From contig JBJEOA010000065.1 of assembly GCA_051880475.1 (NCBI GenBank), forward strand, positions 124,001 to 188,000: a stretch of DNA of 64,000 bases. The letters are read 5' to 3'. How positions within the stretch are numbered: position 1 is the first letter of the stretch; the number at the start of each line of letters is the position of its first letter. This DNA comes from JAUUSJ01 sp051880475 (GTDB lineage: Bacteria; Bacillota; Clostridia; Lachnospirales; Lachnospiraceae). The notes beneath the pieces were generated by a model, which was not told where the DNA came from, ran no database searches, and worked only from the letters and a program-made list of their open reading frames with translations. Of the stretch, positions 50,988 to 60,057 are shown one piece after another. A program made the translations under genes and the position numbers.

Positions 50988-51713
50988 TTAAATCCATCCA
51001 CCATCTAGTCGAATGATTTGCCCAGTGAGGTAAGAGGTACTAGTTGCTAATGAGTAGGCAAGCTCTCCTACTTCTTCGCAGCTTCCAAATCTTCCCGCTG
51101 GGATTTCTTCTTTTAAATCTTCTTTCTCCTCTTCTGTGAAGCAGTGATTCATTTTTGTATCAATAACACCACATGAGATTGCATTGACGCTGATATGACT
51201 TGGAGCAAGTTCTTTTGCGAGTGCTTTCGTAAATGCGTTGACAGCTCCCTTACTTGCCGAGTAGGCAACCTCACAAGAGGCACCGACTTCCCCCCAGACA
51301 GAAGAAATATTGATGATAGAGCCAGATTGGCGTCTTATCATGGATGGGATTACTTGTCTGCAACAGTAAAAAATAGAGTTTAGATTTGTATTGATTAGGG
51401 TATTCCATTCTTCTATGCTCATATCTGTCAAGAGACCGATATAGGAAATACCAGCATTATTAATAAGGCAATCAATCGGACCAAATTTTTTCTCGATATC
51501 TTGTATCATATTTTTGACAAAAATAGGGTCTCCAATATTTCCAAAATAAGAAACTGCAGTTCCTCCTAGTTTTTTGCAAATTTCTGTTGTCTTATCTAAT
51601 TCTTCTTTTTTGTGACCGCCATTTAAAATAACGCGGTATCCTTCCATTGCAAATTTTAAAGCGATTCCTTTGCCGATTCCCCGAGAGGAACCTGTAATTA
51701 AAACAGTTTTCAT
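50988..51713 (-). CDS. Short-chain dehydrogenase/reductase (FabG-like)
   Basis: The 241-residue Rossmann-fold oxidoreductase has the cofactor loop TGSSRGIGKGIA, NNAG at about 87-90, and a catalytic Ser/Tyr/Lys set (ISSVWGEVGASCEVAYSASK). It resembles FabG and also YmfI, the reductase that modifies elongation factor P in Bacillus. The lone location, outside a fatty acid cluster, slightly favours the latter or another special role. The substrate cannot be fixed from sequence. Confidence 0.88.
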   Translation of the reverse strand: MKTVLITGSSRGIGKGIALKFAMEGYRVILNGGHKKEELDKTTEICKKLGGTAVSYFGNIGDPIFVKNMIQDIEKKFGPIDCLINNAGISYIGLLTDMSIEEWNTLINTNLNSIFYCCRQVIPSMIRRQSGSIINISSVWGEVGASCEVAYSASKGAVNAFTKALAKELAPSHISVNAISCGVIDTKMNHCFTEEEKEDLKEEIPAGRFGSCEEVGELAYSLATSTSYLTGQIIRLDGGWI

Positions 51714-51764
51714 AGTGATATCTCCTTAATTATAATAGTTATTACTCATAGTATAAAACAAAAC

Positions 51765-51793
51765 TTGAAATAAGAGAATATGTTTGCTATACT
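51765..51793 (+). promoter_or_regulatory. Promoter of the LytR_C/LCP-like gene
   Basis: TTGAAA (51765-51770), 17 bases and TATACT (51788-51793) give a good promoter. It overlaps the longest open frame (51784), so the true start must be further in, at GTG 51832 or ATG 51802. Confidence 0.7.
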
Positions 51794-51831
51794 TAAAAAG
51801 AATGAAAAGTGTAGTGAAAGGAAGAAGAAAA

Positions 51832-53250
51832 GTGAATAATGATAAAAAAATGGAGTCGAAAGAAAAGAGGGAGTTAGAGGAGAAGAGTATCTTGAGCAAA
51901 GTTATGTCAATTATTATCCTTCTTTTTCTTCTTATACTGACAAGTATGATTACGTATACCTCCGTGCGTTTTATTTACGGACGAAAGTATCAAAAGACGA
52001 ATGCACAGGTAGAATTTGACGATGAAGTATTAAGTGATAATTTATTGACCGCTATGTTTTTAGATGACCCAGACACTCCAGAAGTAGATTATATTGCTCT
52101 TAGAGATTTTAATACAAATGTAAATAAAGTGAATATTATTATGTTTTCTACAGATGCAGTAGTGACTTTGCCAAAAAACCTAAAAAAAGAATTAGCTAGT
52201 ATTGATGATTCTATTGAGAGTGAAATATATTTAACAGATATTGGAAAGTATTATGGAAGTTCTGTGGAAAAATATGAGCAGACAGTAAGAGCAATGGAAT
52301 ATATTTTCCAAGAGGAAATTCCAAGCTATGAGACTCTAAATTTTAAAGATTTTATTTCTTTCATTAATCTATCAGAGCCGATGGATTATACGCTTGAGAG
52401 TGAACTTCTTTACCGTGATGGAAAAGGAGAGATAGTGAGCGTAGGTCCAGGTGACGTAAAGATAGGAGGGTATAGGGCGTTAGGTATTTTGACTTTTCTA
52501 GATAAGGACCAGAAAAAGAAAGAGTTAGAAGAAGAGAGAAGTACAAGAAATACGGAGCCAGACCCATCGACGACGACGAATAATACGAATAAGACAATCA
52601 GTACAAAATCAGGGGCTTTAGATGAGAATGGAAGAATTAAAAAATCGAGCAATTATTTGAAGAAATATGTTGCGAGAGAGATGCAAGTTTCTACGAGAGC
52701 TGAGATGTTAGAATATCTAAATAGTTATTACCAGTTATTAAGTACAAATGGAAATGTAAATGACATAACAAAGTATATTAATAATTTTATGGATTTGGAT
52801 GAAGAAAAGATTAATTTCTATACAGTAAAGGGTAGCAGGATAGAAAACAAGTATATTGTCAATAGTGATAAGGCGGCGGCAGCCCTTACTAGTATGATGG
52901 AAGAAGTGAAAGAAGATGATGATTCCAAAAAAGAGGAAGATGATAAGGATATTAAAGATTCTAAAACTTTAAATATTGAAATTTTGAATGGAGCTTACGT
53001 TCAGGGACTCGCTGCTGAGTGGAAGAAGAAATTAGAGGCAGAAGGATTTAAAATTAAAAATATTGACAGTTATGGTTCAGAAGCTCCAAAAGATGGATTG
53101 ATTATTGTGACTGACAAGGATATGGGAAAAGATCTCAAAAAGTATTTGCCGAATGCGAAAATCGAAGTGGGAAATATAAAATCGGGTGTTGATATTCAAA
53201 TTATACTTGGAAGAAATAATAGTGACCATCAAGAAGAGGATGAAGAGTAA
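51832..53250 (+). CDS. LCP-like membrane protein with LytR_C domain, lacking catalytic residues
   Basis: About 472 residues: basic N-terminus, a TM helix (about 23-48), an extracellular region that resembles an LCP fold (DFISFINLSEPMDY, GDVKIGGYRALGILTF), a Ser/Thr/Asn-rich linker and a C-terminal LytR_C-type domain (LNIEILNGAYVQGLAAEWKK). LCP enzymes attach wall polymers, but the arginine-rich active site normally seen (RDT, RxR) is not found, so it may be an inactive scaffold. GTG 51832 follows AAAGGAAG and lies beyond the promoter. A TagA-like gene follows after 24 bases. Confidence 0.65.
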   Translation: MNNDKKMESKEKRELEEKSILSKVMSIIILLFLLILTSMITYTSVRFIYGRKYQKTNAQVEFDDEVLSDNLLTAMFLDDPDTPEVDYIALRDFNTNVNKVNIIMFSTDAVVTLPKNLKKELASIDDSIESEIYLTDIGKYYGSSVEKYEQTVRAMEYIFQEEIPSYETLNFKDFISFINLSEPMDYTLESELLYRDGKGEIVSVGPGDVKIGGYRALGILTFLDKDQKKKELEEERSTRNTEPDPSTTTNNTNKTISTKSGALDENGRIKKSSNYLKKYVAREMQVSTRAEMLEYLNSYYQLLSTNGNVNDITKYINNFMDLDEEKINFYTVKGSRIENKYIVNSDKAAAALTSMMEEVKEDDDSKKEEDDKDIKDSKTLNIEILNGAYVQGLAAEWKKKLEAEGFKIKNIDSYGSEAPKDGLIIVTDKDMGKDLKKYLPNAKIEVGNIKSGVDIQIILGRNNSDHQEEDEE

Positions 53251-53274
53251 ATTAGGAAAGGAATAAGTGGTAGA

Positions 53275-54021
53275 ATGGAGGGAAAAACAAGAAGGGAAAA
53301 GGTTCTTGGAGTTTCAGTTGATTCTTTGCGGTTAGATCGAGCGATGAGTTTGACAAAAGCTTATCTTAATAATGCTTTATTAAATAAAATTTATTTTGCC
53401 AGTACACAAACTTCGATTTTAGCTCAAGATGAAGAGGAAATTGCTCAATTTGTAGAAAGTTTGGATCTTATTTTACCTGGAGACAAGAATATAGAGGAAG
53501 CCATGAATGGGAAAGAAAAAATAAATGAAGAATTGCCATACGTGCTTCACTATCTATATCAATTATTTGCAAGATTTGATCGCAAGAAAAATTCAATTTA
53601 TATTGTTGGAAAAGAAGAGGAGAGAGTAGAACTCTTGATGGAAATGCTAAAAGAAAGTTATCCAAATATGAAAATATCAGGTGGAGTCAGTGAAGCAGAT
53701 AAGGAAATTTTAGTAAATGATATTAATACAGTTGTACCTGATGCAGTTTTACTTTTTTTCCCTATTAGAGAGTTAAAGCAATTTTTAGATGAACATGGAA
53801 GAAGTATGAATGCAAAACTTGCAATATGCGTGGAAGATATTGATATTTTGATTGACGGAAGAATAGAAAAAATACCAGTGATTATTGAGAAATTACATTT
53901 AGAAGGAATATATCAGTTTTTTTTGCGTAATAAGATAATTTCTCCAACAATTCAAGATTCTATTTTTAAAAAGAGATTAAAAGAAGAGAACCAAAAGAAG
54001 AAAGAAAAAAGTGAAAATTAA
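53275..54021 (+). CDS. Divergent WecG/TagA/CpsF-like protein
   Basis: The 248-residue cytosolic protein resembles the GT26 WecG/TagA family in its pattern (KVLGVSVDSLRLDRAMSLTK, ASTQTSILAQ, LDLILPGDKNIEEA, a central SIYIVGKEEE fold). The usual LPDG acid motif reads LPGD, and the GxPKQE motif is replaced by FFPIRELKQF. The enzyme may be inactive or act on a different substrate. It is paired with the LCP-like gene, as teichoic-acid genes often are. The tail is Lys-rich. Confidence 0.6.
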   Translation: MEGKTRREKVLGVSVDSLRLDRAMSLTKAYLNNALLNKIYFASTQTSILAQDEEEIAQFVESLDLILPGDKNIEEAMNGKEKINEELPYVLHYLYQLFARFDRKKNSIYIVGKEEERVELLMEMLKESYPNMKISGGVSEADKEILVNDINTVVPDAVLLFFPIRELKQFLDEHGRSMNAKLAICVEDIDILIDGRIEKIPVIIEKLHLEGIYQFFLRNKIISPTIQDSIFKKRLKEENQKKKEKSEN

Positions 54022-54363
54022 GGTATAATTTTGTAGGGAAAGAGATAGAAATTTCACATAAAAAACATGCCTATTATATGTAAAAAAAGCATACAATATT
54101 TGAAAAATGAAATTATATAATATCCCTAAAAATCTCCAATTTAAGTGGATAGACCAACTTTTATTGGAGATTTTTTTTAGTATAATGTAGATAAAAAGAG
54201 GTGCCAACTGTTACTATTGCATAGAAGAAAAAATTACAATGTTTAAAAGTCACAAATTTATAAAAATTTATTTGTGTAATCTGAGAATAGCCAGAAAAAA
54301 GAAAAGGGAGTATAGTATATACTGTGATTAAGGATAATATACAGAAGGTCAAGGAGGAAAAAA
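54022..54363. other. Intergenic region before the MsmX-type gene
   Basis: Contains the terminator at 54128-54178 and an AT-rich stretch with a strong ribosome site, AAGGAGGAAAA, at the end. No gene is visible. Confidence 0.5.
54128..54178 (+). terminator. Terminator after the TagA-like gene
   Basis: AAAAATCTCCAAT (54128-54140) pairs with ATTGGAGATTTTT (54163-54175) followed by further T. Confidence 0.85.
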
Positions 54364-55476
54364 ATGGCTAGTTTATCATTGAAACATATTTATAAAATAT
54401 ATCCAAACGGATTTAATGCAGTAAAAGACTTTAACTTAGAGATTGCAGACAAAGAGTTTATCATCTTCGTAGGCCCATCAGGATGTGGTAAATCTACAAC
54501 ATTACGTATGGTTGCAGGTCTTGAAGAGATTTCTAAAGGCGAATTAAGAATTGATGGAAAATTGGTAAACGATGTAGAACCTAAAGATCGTGACATCGCC
54601 ATGGTATTCCAGAACTACGCTTTGTATCCACATATGTCAGTATATGACAATATGGCATTTGGATTAAAATTAAGAAAAGTTCCAAAAGAGCAGATTGACA
54701 AACAGGTAAAAGAGGCAGCTAGAATCTTAGGTCTTGAGAATTTATTAGATCGTAAACCAAAGGCTTTATCTGGTGGACAAAGACAGCGTGTTGCTATGGG
54801 TCGTGCTATCGTTCGTAAACCAAAGGTATTCTTAATGGACGAGCCTTTATCAAACTTGGATGCTAAGTTAAGAGGACAGATGCGTATTGAGATTTCCAGA
54901 TTACATCAGGAATTAGGAACAACAATCATCTACGTAACACATGACCAGACAGAGGCTATGACACTTGGAACAAGAATCGTAGTTATGAAGGACGGTATCG
55001 TTCAGCAGATCGATTCCCCTCAGAACTTATATGATAGACCAGGTAACTTATTCGTTGCTGGATTTATCGGAGCTCCTACAATGAACTTTGCAGACGTTAA
55101 AGTTGAGAAGAGTGGAGACAAAGTAGTATTTGACTTAGTTGGATACAAGATTACAGTTCCAGCTGAAAAAGCTAAGAAATTAGTTGCTGGTGGCTATGTT
55201 GGAAAGACAGTTGTTCTTGGTATTCGTCCAGAGGATGTTCATGATGATGAACTTGCACTCCAAAAATATAAAGACAGTATCTTCGAAGGAACAATCAAAG
55301 TATACGAGATGCTTGGTGCAGAGGCTAACTTATACTTCGATATCGGAGATTCTCAGTTCACAGCTAGAGTAAATCCTAGAACAAAAGCTAGACCTGGCGA
55401 TAAAGTTAAATTTGCTATGGACTTAACAAAGATTCATGCATTTGACAAAGAGACAGAGGAGACTATCTTTAACTAA
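54364..55476 (+). CDS. Multi-sugar ABC transporter ATPase (MsmX/UgpC type)
   Basis: The 370-residue ABC ATPase has Walker A GPSGCGKST, signature LSGGQRQRVAMGRAIV, Walker B VFLMDEPLSNLD and a C-terminal OB/MalK-type regulatory domain (about 240-370). Stand-alone MsmX-like ATPases energise several sugar importers encoded elsewhere, which fits the lack of a permease here. It would feed oligosaccharides to cytosolic glycosidases such as the GH13 enzyme at 38799. It is followed by a CdaR-like regulator gene. Confidence 0.93.
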   Translation: MASLSLKHIYKIYPNGFNAVKDFNLEIADKEFIIFVGPSGCGKSTTLRMVAGLEEISKGELRIDGKLVNDVEPKDRDIAMVFQNYALYPHMSVYDNMAFGLKLRKVPKEQIDKQVKEAARILGLENLLDRKPKALSGGQRQRVAMGRAIVRKPKVFLMDEPLSNLDAKLRGQMRIEISRLHQELGTTIIYVTHDQTEAMTLGTRIVVMKDGIVQQIDSPQNLYDRPGNLFVAGFIGAPTMNFADVKVEKSGDKVVFDLVGYKITVPAEKAKKLVAGGYVGKTVVLGIRPEDVHDDELALQKYKDSIFEGTIKVYEMLGAEANLYFDIGDSQFTARVNPRTKARPGDKVKFAMDLTKIHAFDKETEETIFN

Positions 55477-55555
55477 GATTGAGATAGATTTATTATCTGG
55501 ATTGTCAAAATGTCAAAGGAAAGCTAGCACTTTCTGACTTATAGATAAGAAAAAT

Positions 55556-55598
55556 ATGAGGAAATGCATAAATTTTATGTATTTCCTCTTTCTTTTTA
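55556..55598 (+). terminator. Terminator after the MsmX-type gene
   Basis: GAGGAAATGCATAAA (55558-55572) pairs with TTATGTATTTCCTC (ending 55588), then a T-rich tract. Confidence 0.8.
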
Positions 55599-55690
55599 TG
55601 ATAAAATGCTTTAGAATAAGAAATAAAAGTAAAAATGTCTTTATGAGGCAACAAAGCTGTCTAAAAATATAAAGAAGGAGTGAGTAAAGA

Positions 55691-56779
55691 ATGATTTCAA
55701 ACCAAATTTTACAAGACACGATTGATGGAATTAAGGCGATTACGAGAATTGATCTTTGCGTTATGGATACGGAGGGAAAACCTCTCGTCTCTACATTAGA
55801 TGATGTAGAAGAGTATGAAAGTGCAGTATTAGTGTTTGCCCAGTCTTTGGCAGATAGCCAGGTGCTTCAGGGATACCAATTTTTTAAGGTGTTTGATGAA
55901 AATCAACTAGAATATATTATTCTAGTAAAGGGTGAGACAGACGACGTATATATGATTGGTAAGATTGCCGCTTTCCAAATTCAAAATCTCTTAGTGGCTT
56001 ATAAAGAGAGATTTGACAAAGACAATTTTATTAAAAATTTATTATTAGATAATTTATTACTTGTCGATATTTATAATAGAGCAAGAAAACTTCATATTGA
56101 GACAGATGCAAAACGTGTTGTATACATCATTGAGACAAAACATGAGAAGGATAATAATGCACTTGAGACAGTGCGCAGTCTTTTCTCAACAAAGACAAAA
56201 GATTTTATCACAGCAGTAGATGAGAAAAATATTATTTTGGTCAAAGAATTAAAAGGAAATGAGACACAGGAGGATTTAAATAAGACAGCACAAGTTATTG
56301 TAGATATGTTGAATACTGAGGCTATGACACAAGTGCATGTCGCATACGGAACGGTTGTTAATGAGATTAAAGAGGTATCTAGATCTTATAAAGAAGCTAA
56401 AATGGCACTCGATGTCGGAAAAATTTTCTATAACGGTCGAAGTGTTGTCGCTTATAATAAGCTTGGTATTGGACGTCTTATCTATCAGTTGCCATTACCA
56501 CTTTGTAAGATGTTCATTAAAGAGGTATTTGAGGGTCGTTCCCCAGAAGAGTTTGACGATGAGACATTAATAACAATTAATAAATTCTTTGAAAATAGTT
56601 TAAATGTTTCTGAGACATCAAGACAACTCTATATTCATCGTAATACACTTGTATATCGCTTGGATAAGCTTCAAAAGAGCACAAATTTGGATTTGAGAGT
56701 GTTTGAGGATGCGATTACATTTAAAATTGCCCTGATGGTAGTAAAATATATGAAATATATTGAAACTGTCGAGTATTAG
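55691..56779 (+). CDS. CdaR/PucR-type transcriptional regulator
   Basis: The 362-residue protein has an N-terminal sensor domain of the sugar-diacid-recognition kind (about 5-130), a GGDEF-like central CdaR domain (about 140-270), and the C-terminal PucR HTH with the hallmark NVSETSRQLYIHRNTLVYRLDKL (shown here in part: NVSETSRQLYIHRNTLVY). Such proteins activate use of sugar acids or other carbon sources. It lies after the MsmX ATPase, behind that gene's terminator. The ligand is unknown. Confidence 0.85.
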   Translation: MISNQILQDTIDGIKAITRIDLCVMDTEGKPLVSTLDDVEEYESAVLVFAQSLADSQVLQGYQFFKVFDENQLEYIILVKGETDDVYMIGKIAAFQIQNLLVAYKERFDKDNFIKNLLLDNLLLVDIYNRARKLHIETDAKRVVYIIETKHEKDNNALETVRSLFSTKTKDFITAVDEKNIILVKELKGNETQEDLNKTAQVIVDMLNTEAMTQVHVAYGTVVNEIKEVSRSYKEAKMALDVGKIFYNGRSVVAYNKLGIGRLIYQLPLPLCKMFIKEVFEGRSPEEFDDETLITINKFFENSLNVSETSRQLYIHRNTLVYRLDKLQKSTNLDLRVFEDAITFKIALMVVKYMKYIETVEY

Positions 56780-56901
56780 GAAATACCGTAGTTTTTTACT
56801 GGTTGCAATCACGGTGAGATGAACTAGTGAATGTTAATATGTGAATGTGGTGGACTTTCGGTTATCGTATAGTCTAAAAGCAGGTATAGATATTGGCATA
56901 A

Positions 56902-57004
56902 AAGGAGCTGTTGCAATATGAGTTTTCAATGAGATAGGATGATAGTTTAGTTAACTAGGTATATATCTTATGTGAAACTATATTTTGCGACAGCTCCATT
57001 TTAT
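56902..57004 (+). terminator. Long inverted repeat, likely terminator after the CdaR gene
   Basis: GGAGCTGTTGCAA (56904-56916) pairs, with one mismatch, with TTGCGACAGCTCC (56985-56997) around a 68-base loop, followed by ATTTTATT. The gap of about 285 bases to the protease gene holds no gene. Confidence 0.6.
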
Positions 57005-57076
57005 TAACGGGCATCATGATTTTGAGTATCAGCTAGACAATAAATTAAAAAGAATGACGGAAGGATGGAAGATGGT

Positions 57077-58210
57077 ATGGGAAAGAGAAAGAAAGAGAAA
57101 AATCTAATTCTTTTTTTGCTCATAATTTGTATGCTTCTTCTTACCATTGTCTTGTTTTTGACAGGACGATATATAAAATTAGAGGCAAAACTTGGGATAA
57201 TTGAGAAAATTGTGGATATGAATTATTTAGAAGAGATAGATGAAAAACAGCTGGAGGAATATATATATAAGGGATATGTGGCTGGATTAGAGGATCCATA
57301 TTCTGCGTACTATACAAAGGAAGAGTATGACGAATTAAACGAACAAAATACAGGTGCTTATGTTGGAATAGGCGTTACGATAGCGAAAGATAATGATACA
57401 AGTGAAATTGTTTTTAAGGAGGCATATGAAGGAAGTCCTGCGAAAGAGGCTGGAATTGAAGAGGGGGATATTCTCTTAAAAATAAACGGAGAATCTGTAG
57501 AGGGGATGGAACTAGATAGTATCATTTCCAAAATAAAGGGAAAAGAAAATGTAACCATTCATTTGACAGTGTTGCGAGATAAAAAGGAAATTAATATAGA
57601 TGTGACAACGAGAGAGGTTGAAATTACGACGGTAGAGTCAAAAATGTTAGAAAATAAAATCGGATATATTAAGTTATCCCAGTTTATTGAAGTTTCGTCA
57701 GAGCAGTTTAAAGAAGCGTATGAGAAGTTAAAAGAAGATGGAGCGACTTCACTTATCGTTGATTTAAGAGATAATCCTGGAGGGTTATTATCTGAGGTGG
57801 TTGATATCGCAGATTATTTTTTGCCAAAGAAAAAAATGATTGTATATACTAAAAATAAAAATGGAAAAGGTGACGAGTATAAATCTTCGGATGAACAACT
57901 AATAGATATGCCAGTTGCTGTGCTGATTAATGGAGAAAGTGCAAGTGCCTCAGAAATTTTAACCGGAGTTATAAAAGATTATAAGATAGGAACGATTGTC
58001 GGAGAGAATACATTTGGAAAGGGAATTGTGCAAAAATTCTATCCATTAGTAGATGGGTCGGCTGTAAAATTAACCGTGGAGAAATATTATACTCCAAATG
58101 GAAATGATATTCATAAGAAGGGAATTGCACCAGATATTGAAGTCAAGCAAAATGAAGAGGATAAGGAAGATAAGCAGCTAGAAAAAGCAATACAAATATT
58201 AAAAAAATAA
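57077..58210 (+). CDS. S41 C-terminal processing protease (CtpA type)
   Basis: The 377-residue protein has an N-terminal TM helix (about 8-28), a PDZ domain (about 85-165; GVGVTIAKD is the near variant GIGVTIAKD, EGDILLKINGESV) and an S41 protease domain with the Ser in NGESASASEILTG and Lys in ENTFGKGIVQ. It is a membrane-anchored extracytoplasmic protease. ATG 57077 is preferred over 57065, since the AAGGA site overlaps the latter. A terminator follows. Confidence 0.93.
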   Translation: MGKRKKEKNLILFLLIICMLLLTIVLFLTGRYIKLEAKLGIIEKIVDMNYLEEIDEKQLEEYIYKGYVAGLEDPYSAYYTKEEYDELNEQNTGAYVGIGVTIAKDNDTSEIVFKEAYEGSPAKEAGIEEGDILLKINGESVEGMELDSIISKIKGKENVTIHLTVLRDKKEINIDVTTREVEITTVESKMLENKIGYIKLSQFIEVSSEQFKEAYEKLKEDGATSLIVDLRDNPGGLLSEVVDIADYFLPKKKMIVYTKNKNGKGDEYKSSDEQLIDMPVAVLINGESASASEILTGVIKDYKIGTIVGENTFGKGIVQKFYPLVDGSAVKLTVEKYYTPNGNDIHKKGIAPDIEVKQNEEDKEDKQLEKAIQILKK

Positions 58211-58220
58211 GAATAAAATA

Positions 58221-58298
58221 GGATACCGCAATGGAGTTTTTATCTATAGTGATGTTGTAAAAAACAAAGATATTAGCTCCTTTGCGATATCCTTTTTT
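58221..58298. terminator. Terminator after the S41 protease gene
   Basis: GGATACCGCAATGGAG (58221-58236) pairs with CTCCTTTGCGATATCC (58277-58292), with G-T pairs, followed by six T. It may also serve the converging gene. Confidence 0.8.
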
Positions 58299-58328
58299 AT
58301 GGCAATAGATAAAAAGACAGGTGATTTA

Positions 58329-58826
58329 TTATTCCTCCTCAAAGGCGATTTCATATTGCTTTAGAAAAGCCTTTAGTGCAGATTCGTATACTTGTTCTAA
58401 TGTTTTGTCCATTGTAAAAATCTTGAGAGAAGTCCCACAAGTACAAGTGACGGTATTATTTTCAAAATATATATTAAAATAAAGTCCATGTATGTCTTCC
58501 ATAGAGAGAGGAAGATGATTCTCTAAAATCAGCTGTTCTGTCTTTTGTTCTGGGAAAAGAAGGACAAATTTTAAGTAGAGAGGCAATTTATTTCCTTTTA
58601 ATAAATGAAAAATAAAAGCTTTTTGCTCTGCCCAGGTGGAGTATTTTCGGTCCTTTAAATTTTCCTTTTCATCAGAGGAAAAAAAATCGTGGTTTAATAT
58701 TCCATCTAAATGGAAGGTAGAAAAAGTTTTTACGCAGGCTTCACAAACTTGAAAGAAATCAAATGTATTTTTGCGAAGCAAATGGTTCATAAATAATTTT
58801 GTATCTAAGATTTTTAATGAAAACAT
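58329..58826 (-). CDS. Conserved protein of unknown function (DUF5721-like)
   Basis: The 165-residue cytosolic protein begins MFSLKILDTKLFMNHLL, with FHLDGILNHDFF and a central WAEQKAFIFHLLKGNKLP, a pattern I associate with the Lachnospiraceae DUF5721 family. The C-terminal half has a CTCGTS motif that could bind a metal. No function is known. It stands alone between the protease and degV genes and has AAAGGAT upstream of ATG. Confidence 0.65.
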   Translation of the reverse strand: MFSLKILDTKLFMNHLLRKNTFDFFQVCEACVKTFSTFHLDGILNHDFFSSDEKENLKDRKYSTWAEQKAFIFHLLKGNKLPLYLKFVLLFPEQKTEQLILENHLPLSMEDIHGLYFNIYFENNTVTCTCGTSLKIFTMDKTLEQVYESALKAFLKQYEIAFEEE

Positions 58827-59049
58827 ATGGTATCCTTTCTAAAATAGGTATTAGGAAAGTCTCTATCAATTGTGACTTTCGTCTGTAATTTGTTTATATT
58901 TATTTATGAGATTGAATAGTAACTGCTATAAATATAGTTTAACATAAAATGGAGAGAAAAAGAAGAACTTACCTCTTTTCATTTTTGGTGTAGTATGCTA
59001 TCATAAATAGTAATTAAAACTATGTTATACGGCTTTTAGGAGGAAGAAA

Positions 59050-59886
59050 ATGAAATATAAAATAGTATGTGATAGCTGCACGGATTTAACGAGAGAGGAT
59101 AGACAAAAGGAGTATTTTGCATCTGTTCCATTAACTCTTTTAGTAGATGATGAGGAAATTATAGATGACGATAATTTCAATCAAAAATATTTTTTAGATA
59201 AGGTGAAAGAATGTAAGGGAGGACCAAAGTCTGCGTGTCCTGCTCCAGAGGTATATATGGAGGAGTATAAGGATGCGGATGAGGTTTATGTTGTAACATT
59301 ATCCGCGAATCTTAGTGGCTCCTATAATAGTGCTGAATTGGCTAAAAACCTTTATTTTGAGGAGTATGGAGAGAAAAAAATTCATATTTTCAACTCAAAG
59401 TCTGCTTCTGCTGGTCAGTATTTGATTGCAAAGCGAATTGAGCGTTTGGCGAAAGATGGAAAAGAGTTTGAAGAAATTGTTGAAAATATAGAACAGTATA
59501 TTAGTGAACAGCATACGTATTTTGTGTTGGAGACTTTGGACGTTTTAAGGAAGAATGGACGCTTATCTAAGGTTCAGGCATTACTAGCAGGCACGCTTAA
59601 TATTAAGCCTATTATGGCTTCTACAGATGAGGGAGAAATTACAAAAAAATCACAGGTTCGAGGAATGAAAAAGGCTCTTACAAAAATGGTAGAGCTGATT
59701 GTGGAAGAGACAAAAGGCATAGAAGAAAAAGAAATCGTGATTTCCCATTGTAATTGTCCAGAGCGAGCTTTGAAGGTAAAAGACGATTTATTAGCTTTAG
59801 CTAAAGTTAAAAAGATAGAAATTATAGAAACTTGGGGGTTGAGCAGCCTTTATGCATGCGACGGCGGTATTATAATCTGTCTATAA
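59050..59886 (+). CDS. DegV family fatty-acid-binding protein
   Basis: The 278-residue protein has the family start KIVCDSCTDLTREDRQ, the SACPAPEVYMEEYK region, LSANLSGSYNSAEL and a C-terminal SSLYACDGGIIIC. DegV/FakB proteins bind a fatty acid for phosphorylation by the FakA kinase, which is not in the window. The site AGGAGG precedes the ATG. Monocistronic. Confidence 0.93.
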   Translation: MKYKIVCDSCTDLTREDRQKEYFASVPLTLLVDDEEIIDDDNFNQKYFLDKVKECKGGPKSACPAPEVYMEEYKDADEVYVVTLSANLSGSYNSAELAKNLYFEEYGEKKIHIFNSKSASAGQYLIAKRIERLAKDGKEFEEIVENIEQYISEQHTYFVLETLDVLRKNGRLSKVQALLAGTLNIKPIMASTDEGEITKKSQVRGMKKALTKMVELIVEETKGIEEKEIVISHCNCPERALKVKDDLLALAKVKKIEIIETWGLSSLYACDGGIIICL

Positions 59887-60057
59887 TGATGATATTTTTG
59901 TAAATAGTAATTGTTTAGAAATTTTCTGATTGGAAAATCTGAGAAAGAGTTGTAATTACCACAATTATATAGTATAATCCTAAAGAAAAGAGTCGATACG
60001 GATAATCGTTGAGATTTATTTGGGGATAAAGAATAATGAAAGGGAGAAGAAGATAGC

